DNA from: CAYYYG01 sp964490875 | GTDB lineage: Bacteria > Patescibacteriota > Microgenomatia > UBA1406 > GWC2-37-13 | Direction: 5' to 3' | NCBI GenBank assembly: GCA_964490875.1 | Contig: CAZBEF010000014.1 | Coordinates: forward strand, 1 to 23,956 | DNA: 23,956 bases | Shown here: in pieces, positions 15,278 through 21,392 of the stretch | Layout of the letters: the number at the start of each line of letters is the position of its first letter | How positions within the stretch are numbered: position 1 is the stretch's first letter | Notes under the pieces: generated by a model | The model's database searches: none | What the model was told of the DNA's origin: nothing | Seen by the model: only the letters and a program-made list of their open reading frames with translations | Translations under genes and position numbers: made by a program

Positions 15278-16156
15278 ATGACCCAACTTCACAAAGAAAT
15301 TATCCACACAATTTCATATTTTGGCTTTTTTGAATATGCCCCGAAATTTGACGAAATACACACCTTTCTTCCAAAAAAGGTATCAATACACGGTTTGCAA
15401 AAAGAACTCGATGAATTAGTGAAGAAAAAAATAATTCTCAGATTGAATATTGATGATGAAAACATGTCTCGATATACTCTAGGGGAGTATAGTATGAGAG
15501 TCCGAAGTCCGAAGTTGCAAGTCCGAAGTCGAAATTCGATATTTAAGATAAACCAGGCTCAGAAGTATATTCGTATTTTGTCGTGGTTTCCTCAGATACG
15601 GCTAATCGGACTCTCGGGATCGGTTGCCATGCAGAATGCCGAGGAAACAGACGATACCGACCTGTTTATCATCACTTCTGCCGGAAGAATGTGGACAGCA
15701 CGGTTCATATCACTCATGTTAGCCCATCTGATGGGTGTACGAAGAAAACGCAACGATCAATATGTGGAAAATAAGATATGTTTGAATTTGTTTTTCGATG
15801 AATCAGATCTTCCGCTGCCAAAACGCAAGCAAACCGAATATGGCGCGCACGAAGTTCTCCAGATGAAGCCGATTGTGGATAAGTTTGGGACATATAAGCG
15901 GTTTTTAGACGCGAATAAGTGGGTTCTAGAAATATTTCCGAATGCCCAAGTAAAATCCGCAACCAAGCCGCAAAAGCACTGGATCCTTCTCCCGATTGCT
16001 ATCGGGATCAGGATGACATCTGATTTCGTCGAAAAGATTTTAAAACAATTCCAGCTTTTCTTTATCCGGAAGCATCTGACTACAGAGATTGTCACTGATA
16101 CCCAGCTTTGGTTCTTCCCCGAAGATTTTGAGAAAAAGCTTAGAAAAGACCTATAA
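15278..16156 (+). CDS. Winged-helix plus nucleotidyltransferase-fold protein
   Basis: A 292-residue protein. Residues ~1-75 look like a winged helix (HKEIIHTISYFGFFEYAP, then LQKELDELVKKKIILRL). Residues ~95-130 hold the NTase signature GLSGSVAMQNAEETDDTDLF (GS, then DxD), as in MNT/polymerase-beta-fold proteins. A helical tail follows. The target is unknown; a toxin-antitoxin or tRNA/protein-modifying role is possible, but no HEPN partner is adjacent. Two stretches look acquired from repeats. Residues ~75-85 (VRSPKLQVRS) come from AGTCCGA heptamers. Residues ~234-248 (WILLPIAIGIRMTSD) come from the right half of a family-B intergenic repeat, with hairpin CCCGAT/ATCGGG. Confidence 0.75.
   Translation: MTQLHKEIIHTISYFGFFEYAPKFDEIHTFLPKKVSIHGLQKELDELVKKKIILRLNIDDENMSRYTLGEYSMRVRSPKLQVRSRNSIFKINQAQKYIRILSWFPQIRLIGLSGSVAMQNAEETDDTDLFIITSAGRMWTARFISLMLAHLMGVRRKRNDQYVENKICLNLFFDESDLPLPKRKQTEYGAHEVLQMKPIVDKFGTYKRFLDANKWVLEIFPNAQVKSATKPQKHWILLPIAIGIRMTSDFVEKILKQFQLFFIRKHLTTEIVTDTQLWFFPEDFEKKLRKDL
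15499..15533 (+). repeat. AGTCCGA heptamer array inside nucleotidyltransferase gene
   Basis: Five units in 7-bp phase: AGTCCGA (15499), AGTCCGA (15506), AGTTGCA (15513), AGTCCGA (15520), AGTCGAA (15527). Translated as VRSPKLQVRSRN, at the junction between the winged helix and NTase domains. Confidence 0.85.
15979..16019 (+). repeat. Family-B repeat fragment inside coding sequence
   Basis: CTGGATCCTTC at the left and TCAGGATGACAT at the right match 10939-10969 of the intergenic family-B element. The centre CCCGAT-TGCT-ATCGGG (15991-16006) forms a hairpin. The frame is kept. Confidence 0.7.
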
Positions 16157-16198
16157 AAAACAGTAATTTGAAGAAAGATTTAGACCTATAATTATTGC

Positions 16199-16226
16199 TT
16201 GATTTTTGAGGATTTTACGCTACAAT
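16199..16226 (+). promoter_or_regulatory. Promoter of attenuator leader
   Basis: TTGATT (16199-16204), a 16-nt spacer, then TACAAT (16221-16226), 7 nt before the leader ORF ATG at 16234. The 15-bp sequence at 16181-16195, identical to 5499-5513, lies just upstream of the -35. Confidence 0.6.
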
Positions 16227-16233
16227 ATAAACT

Positions 16234-16311
16234 ATGAATAGAGCCATGTATCAATCACTTATTGCCATTACCGTTAATCCGCTCCGCGGAGGAACGGGCG
16301 TGCGTGGTTGA
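16234..16311 (+). CDS. Attenuator leader peptide (25 codons)
   Basis: Leaderless-type ORF MNRAMYQSLIAITVNPLRGG followed by TGVRG and TGA at 16309. It starts 7 nt after a -10 box. Its codons 13-22 form the first arm pair of the leader hairpins and its stop codon sits at the end of the antiterminator 5' strand, as in ribosome-mediated attenuators. The middle LIAITV stretch covers the positions where a stalled ribosome would free the antiterminator strand. No single amino acid dominates, so the sensed signal is unclear. It is too short to prove from sequence alone. Confidence 0.55.
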   Translation: MNRAMYQSLIAITVNPLRGGTGVRG

Positions 16312-16367
16312 ACAGAAGTTTTGCAAATTAAACCCACCGCCCGGTACCAAGAATGGGCGGTTTTTTT
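16271..16367 (+). promoter_or_regulatory. Transcription attenuator with alternative hairpins
   Basis: Three competing pairings are visible. 1:2 is CCGTT (16271-16275) with AACGG (16293-16297), plus inner CCGC/GCGG. 2:3 is GGGCG (16296-16300) with CGCCC (16338-16342), GTGG (16304-16307) with CCAC (16334-16337), and TT/AA, making an antiterminator. 3:4 is CCGCCC (16337-16342) with GGGCGG (16355-16360), then seven T. 2:3 excludes both others. A ribosome stopping at TGA 16309 would cover strand 2 and let the terminator form; one stalled near codons 12-16 would free strand 2. Confidence 0.65.
16337..16367 (+). terminator. Intrinsic terminator before RelA-like gene
   Basis: Stem CCGCCC/GGGCGG (extended by A-U and G-U pairs) with a GGTACCAAGAAT-like loop and TTTTTTT at 16361-16367. 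It ends directly at the ATG at 16368, so read-through is required to express the downstream gene. Confidence 0.8.
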
Positions 16368-17912
16368 ATGGGAGAAGCTATAAAAATTCCAACTCAATAT
16401 CAAGTCAGTATTTCCAGTCCTAAGGGACCCGAGAGATTTAATGTCTCTACTGAAAATGTGCTGGGTGGTAAAACACGATATTGTGATGTAAAAGGTGACA
16501 ATGAAGTACTTCGAAATTTAAATGCGGTGCGAAAGATTGCGTTGTGGATTGCCGGTTTAAAAAGAGAGTATCAATTATCTGATATTGGCCCATACATAGA
16601 GTTGGCAAGAAATCCAATTGAAAAAATATATGATGAAGAAACAGGCAAAGAATTATTACCGGAAGAATATCTCATTATGCAAAAAAAAGCCGAGGATATT
16701 TGTATGACTGCAGTAGGTCTTGAACCAGAAAATCCTGTAGATAGAGAAAGGTTCATAGATTTATTCCAAACTGGCTGTGCCGCTCACGATGCGGCAACTA
16801 ATGATTTAAGAAAAAGACTTGCACCTGCATTGACTGACAGAGAATATCGAGGTACTGAAATGATGCAAGAAGTAAAATATGCGGATCATCCTTTAACACT
16901 TATAGAAAATATATTTCAGAGAGAAAGTCCTCAGCGTAGCTACGAAGCTACACGAAAGTTTATTGCGGCTTTGCGGGCAATCCCTGGACTCATGGAACAG
17001 AATGAGTTTAAAGGTGCGGGTAGTGAAATTTTCGCATTACTACGGAAGAAAGGAGTAATCAGTAGTGATATTGAAATGCTACGGGAGGTAGTAGCCAAGG
17101 TTTATGAAGATAATGGTCAGGCTGTATCGTGGGAAGAGTATGATAAAAAGAAACATCATAAATTAAGAAAAGGAGAAGATGATGTTTATACTGGAGGTTC
17201 TATATCAACAAAACAAAAAAGGCCTTGGAAAGAGATGTTTTTTACTTTTCCATCGAGAACAACAAGAAATGGTTTCCCTGTATTTTTTACTGATCGCGAT
17301 AAAAAAGCTGAATCAAGTATTACTCTTAAAACGATGCGAAAACTAGAAGCACCAGAGGATAACTTAGCTATAAGAGTTGTAGTGGATGAAACCCAAGGAC
17401 TTGATACTACAACACAGTTATTCTTATTGTATCAAGATATGGTTACTGCTTTTGAGCAAGAAGGGTATTCTGTAGAAGTATCTACAAAAAGTGGTTATAT
17501 GAATACTTTAACAGATACATTTCCAATTGTTATAGGAGGTAGAAGAGTTGAGATGCCTGCGATGATTTTTGACGGCAAGAATAATCCGGCTGCGAGTCCA
17601 GATCGAAGAGTTTTGCAAACAGATTGGAAAGTTGTTCATAAATCTGGAAAAACTATGCGATTTGAACTACAAACTATGGATACTTTAGGAACTATTAATC
17701 GTTCAGTAAACGGCGATTGGAGTGATGATGTATATAAAGTTACTCAGATGTTTAAGCCACTAAAGGGAAATAGCAATGTAAATATTGCTAGTACTTTTTT
17801 TCCTAAATTTATATATGGATTGGATGTTAATCAGTATGAACCACTACTGAAGGAATTTGCTCTCCAGCATTCACTTAATACCCCAAGTAAGAATCGCTTA
17901 CCAGACGCATAA
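16368..17912 (+). CDS. Divergent RelA/SpoT-synthetase-like protein
   Basis: A 514-residue soluble protein. The ATG at 16353 lies inside the terminator stem, so 16368 (MGEAIKIP) is preferred. Residues 1-280 are helix-rich and unrecognised. From ~300 the order of motifs resembles a (p)ppGpp synthetase: SITLKTMRKLEAPEDNLAIRVVVDE (317-341, in part; compare the SI..KM....D..aiRvvv core), KSGYMN (374-379; compare K.NGYqS) and FELQT (432-436; compare the vEiQiRT motif, Glu433 and Gln435 kept). The histidine usual after GYqS is not evident and the R..K nucleotide-binding motif is unclear, so activity is uncertain. It follows an attenuator and precedes the graspetide-like pair on the same strand; codon use is more AT-rich than in flanking genes. 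Confidence 0.5.
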   Translation: MGEAIKIPTQYQVSISSPKGPERFNVSTENVLGGKTRYCDVKGDNEVLRNLNAVRKIALWIAGLKREYQLSDIGPYIELARNPIEKIYDEETGKELLPEEYLIMQKKAEDICMTAVGLEPENPVDRERFIDLFQTGCAAHDAATNDLRKRLAPALTDREYRGTEMMQEVKYADHPLTLIENIFQRESPQRSYEATRKFIAALRAIPGLMEQNEFKGAGSEIFALLRKKGVISSDIEMLREVVAKVYEDNGQAVSWEEYDKKKHHKLRKGEDDVYTGGSISTKQKRPWKEMFFTFPSRTTRNGFPVFFTDRDKKAESSITLKTMRKLEAPEDNLAIRVVVDETQGLDTTTQLFLLYQDMVTAFEQEGYSVEVSTKSGYMNTLTDTFPIVIGGRRVEMPAMIFDGKNNPAASPDRRVLQTDWKVVHKSGKTMRFELQTMDTLGTINRSVNGDWSDDVYKVTQMFKPLKGNSNVNIASTFFPKFIYGLDVNQYEPLLKEFALQHSLNTPSKNRLPDA

Positions 17913-17954
17913 GATGTATACGATATTCAGGGCGGGGCAACAGGAAAAACGAGC

Positions 17955-17982
17955 TTGAAAAGATGTAAATAGTATGTATAAT
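17955..17982 (+). promoter_or_regulatory. Promoter of graspetide-like operon
   Basis: TTGAAA (17955-17960), a 16-nt spacer, then TATAAT (17977-17982). The ATG at 17990 is 7 nt downstream, so the transcript should be leaderless. One of the best promoters in the window. Confidence 0.7.
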
Positions 17983-17989
17983 TCATACT

Positions 17990-18343
17990 ATGTCAAAAGA
18001 AATACAAGTGCCTCAAGAAAGGCCATATACAATAGTTGACTCCAATCTTAAGCCAGGATTTACTGCAATATTTAGTTCTATAAATACATTAGCTCAGCAA
18101 GAACAAAAAAAACAAGCCATGCTAGGAGGTACTAAAGTAAATAAACAAGAGTTAAAAACTATTTTACCGGTCGAAAGTTTTTTAACAAGTTATGGAGATA
18201 AACCAGATTTAACAAAAGATCGAAGTGTTAATGCATGGAAAACAGAAACACAAACAGCGGGAGACACTACTCGATCTGGAAAAAGAGATAATATAGACGA
18301 TGTTGACAATTATGATGAAGATCCAGCAGGAACTAATGACTAA
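17990..18343 (+). CDS. Candidate graspetide (omega-ester/amide RiPP) precursor
   Basis: A 117-residue hydrophilic protein without signal peptide or membrane segment. Residues 1-80 would be a leader, with predicted helix and LKTILPVESFLTSYGD (~55-70). The C-terminal ~33 residues have the order expected of a graspetide core: hydroxyl residues first (Thr85, Thr87, Thr89, Thr93, Thr94, Ser96), one Lys (98), then acids (Asp100, 103, 104, 106, 109, Glu110, Asp111). Ligases of this type join Thr/Ser/Lys side chains to Asp/Glu. Its stop overlaps the ATP-grasp start (ATGACTAA), so the two are translationally coupled. No family name is recognised from the leader; the precursor role is inferred from the partner and composition. 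Confidence 0.6.
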   Translation: MSKEIQVPQERPYTIVDSNLKPGFTAIFSSINTLAQQEQKKQAMLGGTKVNKQELKTILPVESFLTSYGDKPDLTKDRSVNAWKTETQTAGDTTRSGKRDNIDDVDNYDEDPAGTND

Positions 18344-19313
18344 TCAATTTCAAGAAAAAATTGTTTTTATAATAACGAATTCAGTAGATGCACATGCAGA
18401 CTTAGTTGAGCCATATATTGCTAGCCTAAATGGTAAAACAGTTCGCATAAATTCCGATAAACTTGATATTGAAACAGAGCTTACCTATAAACTAATAAGC
18501 GGTAATAAACCTTCACTCTCACTTAGACTTCATAAAGAATTGATTGAATTAAAAGGAAGATCGGTATGGGTTAGAAGACCATTCTCGTTTAAATCTCCAA
18601 CATCCGCGAAAGAACAATTTTCAAAACAGGAAATAAGTATAACTATGAAAAATCTCATTTCTTCTTTTCCTAAGACAGTTAAGATTGTAGATCGGGTGGA
18701 AGCGCTCAATGCAGCATCACAAAAAGTGCCACAGTTAAAACTTGCGCAGAAATTAGGATTACAAATTCCTAAATCGATTATCACTAACTCACCTGAAGAA
18801 GCTCGTAATTTCTTTTTGGGTTGTAACAAAAAAGTAATAGTTAAACCTATTGATACCGGGAGGGCGTTACTTAAAAATGATTATTTGATGATATACACTA
18901 CAGAATTAAATGACAAAATGGATTTTAATATAGTAAAAAATTGCCCAACATTTTTTCAGGAGAAAATAATAAAGAAGAGTGAATTAAGAATAACCATTAT
19001 TGGAAAAAAAGTTTTTGCAGTTGAATTTGATTCATCTAAAACCAGTGATGGATTAATTGATTGGAGAAAATCAGATGAACTTGATAAAATCCCACATCAT
19101 GTAATTAAATTACCAAAGGTAATTGAAACTAAATTAGTTAAGATGCTGGAATATTATAATCTAAATTTTGGTGCTATTGATATGGCCATTACACCAGATG
19201 GAAAATATGTTTTCTTTGAGCTGAATCCGGCCGGGCAGTTTTTGTGGCTTGATCGGGTTACCGAAGGCTTACATTTGGGCGAAGAAATGGCGAAGTTTTT
19301 ACTGTCGGATTAA
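18336..19313 (+). CDS. ATP-grasp peptide ligase, microviridin/graspetide type
   Basis: A 325-residue RimK-like ATP-grasp enzyme. Family features are VWVRRPFSFK (~75-84), a Q-L-K-L-A-Q-K-LGLQIPKSIITN stretch (~130-150) opening the ATP-grasp fold, VIVKPID (~165), FQEKIIKKSELRITIIGKKV (~205-225), IDWRKSDELDKIP and FGAIDMAITPDGKYVFFELNPAGQ (~270-295, in part) with the metal-binding E-x-N. The pattern FQE..K..ElRit.iG and NPxGQ/F-L-W-L is characteristic of MvdC/MvdD-like ligases, which form ester or amide crosslinks in precursor peptides. The frame opens at 18300, but the ATG at 18336, after an AGGA Shine-Dalgarno and overlapping the upstream stop, is the likely start. The stop overlaps the convergent gene by 4 bp. 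Confidence 0.82.
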   Translation: MTNQFQEKIVFIITNSVDAHADLVEPYIASLNGKTVRINSDKLDIETELTYKLISGNKPSLSLRLHKELIELKGRSVWVRRPFSFKSPTSAKEQFSKQEISITMKNLISSFPKTVKIVDRVEALNAASQKVPQLKLAQKLGLQIPKSIITNSPEEARNFFLGCNKKVIVKPIDTGRALLKNDYLMIYTTELNDKMDFNIVKNCPTFFQEKIIKKSELRITIIGKKVFAVEFDSSKTSDGLIDWRKSDELDKIPHHVIKLPKVIETKLVKMLEYYNLNFGAIDMAITPDGKYVFFELNPAGQFLWLDRVTEGLHLGEEMAKFLLSD

Positions 19314-21280
19314 TGAGTTTGCTGTTCTGTTAAACGAATAATAGGCAATTTAGGAGTAAATTTAGGGTCTTTTTCCAGATCAATTATTTCTCCATTTTCT
19401 TCCTGAAATTCCTTTATTACTGGATTTTTTAAACCAAGACCGAGTAATTTGTTAATTTTTTCAGCAGACTGCAATCCTTTTATAGTAGTAAATCCTGTAT
19501 CAAAAACAACTATATATAAATTAGAAAAAGGTCCTTTCTGTGGTTTGAAATCTTTTAAATACTGAGGATACAAATAAAAAAGTGCAGCATGTAACAACTT
19601 TTGTTCCATAGATACACTTTCATTAAGCAGAGGTGTTCTTCTGAAGATACTTTCCTCTGGTGATTTTTCATCTGTTGGATTTCTACCCTGCATAATATAG
19701 TCGCTCAACCGTGGTTTATCGTCAACAAATCTTAAGTAAAATACTGTTTTTTTGTCTTTGCCGACAATTCTTACCATAAAGCCCTCTCGCCCCCATATAC
19801 GAGTTGCTTTTTCAAGTATGCCTCCATATACCCGATAAGTTAATTCACCAGATTCCCCGATTATAGATTTAAATTCATCTCTATTTATATATGTTTCCAG
19901 ATTATACAACAGTGTATCCATACTTCTCGATGGCACGGTGATTATCGCTTGAGGAACAGCTGCGTCTGGTGAAGAATCGGTATTTTCATCGGAGAAGGCA
20001 ATACGCAGTCCGGTTTCTACACTTGTTGGTATGCCAATGTTATCTTCTGCTCCATCTTTAAAGAAAAAATTTTGAAGTTGTGTGTTATATGTTTCTCGTT
20101 GTTTTTTGGTTAATGTTGCGGCGATTCCTGCGAGCGCGCTGTCTTCTTTAAATGGAGTTTCCTTTTGTTGTGCGAGCATAATCATAAGGTCGTTACTTAT
20201 TTCATAAAATCCAACCAATCGCGCCAAAGTAGCAAGCTGCCGTGCGCGGATCTGGGAAGCTTTACTTAAGCCCTTGCTGTTGTCCAATGTATCCCGGCAT
20301 TTTATATATATACCAGATACGATGTCCTGATAATACTCATCGAGTAATGCGTCTCTTTTAGCTTGAAAGTCTGGATCTGCCGAGTTAAGCAATTTCCATT
20401 GATCTTGGTAATGAGTGTGGGGGACGGCTCTAATCTTATAGATAGATGCTATAGCTTTTTCAATATCTTTATCTGCACTATCTTTCTCTTTACGAGTCAT
20501 TGTGGAAGTTCCACGTCGTGGTAATAACTTTGAGTAAAGAAATAATTTTAAGCCGGAGAGGTTCATGGCTTTTTCAAAATCTAGTGGGAACTGTTCATAC
20601 TTTGTAACTGCATCAATTTGATTGGTAACTCTATTTCCTATATCAGGAAATTCTGCCTTAATTAAATCATTGATACCAGTAGTTTTCCCTATTTTTTTAC
20701 CAGTAATTAATGACTCAATTTGGTTGCCTTGATCATCGGTATAGTGTATCGTCATTTCACAATCTTCAACTAAATCATGTCCGGCAATCGCCATAGCCGT
20801 TATTGCATTAACGCCTTTCTTTTTTTTAGAAGGTTCGTTCGGAACTGCGGCAAGATCCGCCGATGGCTTTTCATTTAACGCGGCGACAAGCATGCGGGTA
20901 GGGTGGACATACGCGGGTAAAGGGTTATGCTGTGAGTCGTATTCATTTTTACGAAACTGCTGACTTTCACCATATTTGCCTTTTCTTTCATTATTTTGCG
21001 TCAATACACACGAAAAAACATACATTTTAATGATATTCTCTGCATCTTCTGGAGAATAATTTTCGCGGGCGGACTTTAAAATGTCGTCCATATAATTCTT
21101 CATTTTATGATCAGGGTTTTCTACTTGAGTGTGGTAGAAGTGCAGAAATTTTTCAGGGAATTCGGCTAACCGTTTGTCATTGAAAAATATTTCACGCCGG
21201 CAGACCTCTTCCCAAGTGGAAGGGAGCGAAGGTTTTTTATCAGGAGAAAGACCAGTATTTTCTCGTTCTAAACCAGACAT
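19310..21280 (-). CDS. SpoT-like HD-domain hydrolase with unknown C-terminus
   Basis: A 656-residue soluble protein. The RelA/SpoT HD signature is spread over ~120-370: YVHPTRMLVAAL with His126, AGHDLVEDCEM with His168-Asp169 and Glu172-Asp173 (compare HDVVEDT), DAVTKYEQF (compare VTKL) and YIKCRDTLDNSKGL with Asp330 (compare IKLADRLHNMRTL), then RARQLATLARLVGFYEI (compare the YAPLAHRLGI helix). All metal ligands of an HD hydrolase are present, with long insertions. The synthetase motifs are absent; residues ~430-656 are mixed alpha/beta and unrecognised. Hydrolysis of (p)ppGpp or a related nucleotide is inferred. It faces the RelA-like and graspetide genes tail to tail, overlapping the ligase stop by 4 bp. 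Confidence 0.68.
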   Translation of the reverse strand: MSGLERENTGLSPDKKPSLPSTWEEVCRREIFFNDKRLAEFPEKFLHFYHTQVENPDHKMKNYMDDILKSARENYSPEDAENIIKMYVFSCVLTQNNERKGKYGESQQFRKNEYDSQHNPLPAYVHPTRMLVAALNEKPSADLAAVPNEPSKKKKGVNAITAMAIAGHDLVEDCEMTIHYTDDQGNQIESLITGKKIGKTTGINDLIKAEFPDIGNRVTNQIDAVTKYEQFPLDFEKAMNLSGLKLFLYSKLLPRRGTSTMTRKEKDSADKDIEKAIASIYKIRAVPHTHYQDQWKLLNSADPDFQAKRDALLDEYYQDIVSGIYIKCRDTLDNSKGLSKASQIRARQLATLARLVGFYEISNDLMIMLAQQKETPFKEDSALAGIAATLTKKQRETYNTQLQNFFFKDGAEDNIGIPTSVETGLRIAFSDENTDSSPDAAVPQAIITVPSRSMDTLLYNLETYINRDEFKSIIGESGELTYRVYGGILEKATRIWGREGFMVRIVGKDKKTVFYLRFVDDKPRLSDYIMQGRNPTDEKSPEESIFRRTPLLNESVSMEQKLLHAALFYLYPQYLKDFKPQKGPFSNLYIVVFDTGFTTIKGLQSAEKINKLLGLGLKNPVIKEFQEENGEIIDLEKDPKFTPKLPIIRLTEQQTH

Positions 21281-21290
21281 AATAACTGAA

Positions 21291-21296
21291 ATTATA
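21291..21296 (-). promoter_or_regulatory. -10 box of HD-domain gene
   Basis: TATAAT on the minus strand, 10 nt before the ATG at 21280, predicting a leader of about four bases. Confidence 0.5.
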
Positions 21297-21366
21297 AGTA
21301 ATTAATAAGTATATCATACTAACTGTAAAATAAGATATGATTTGAGCCTGATTTAAGGCCAAAGTG

Positions 21367-21375
21367 TGATATAAT
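21367..21375 (+). promoter_or_regulatory. Extended -10 promoter of GT2 gene
   Basis: TGATATAAT, a full TGn extended -10. The predicted start near 21382 gives a leader of about 11 nt, made of the recurrent GACCTATAA (21381-21389) motif, before ATG 21393. Confidence 0.6.
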
Positions 21376-21392
21376 ATACAGACCTATAAGAA

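Noticed and set aside
16353..16367. Alternative start of the RelA-like gene
   Set aside because: This ATG is formed by the terminator stem (GAATGGGCGG); the five extra residues are encoded by the stem and U tract.
16234..16367. T-box riboswitch or tRNA-like element
   Set aside because: No T-box consensus (AGGGTGGNACCGCG) and no tRNA cloverleaf can be drawn; the leader ORF plus alternative hairpins fits ribosome-mediated attenuation better.
18300..18335. Upstream start for the ATP-grasp ligase
   Set aside because: The ATG at 18336 has an AGGA ribosome-binding site and the typical stop/start overlap with the precursor gene; the extra 12 residues have no family match.
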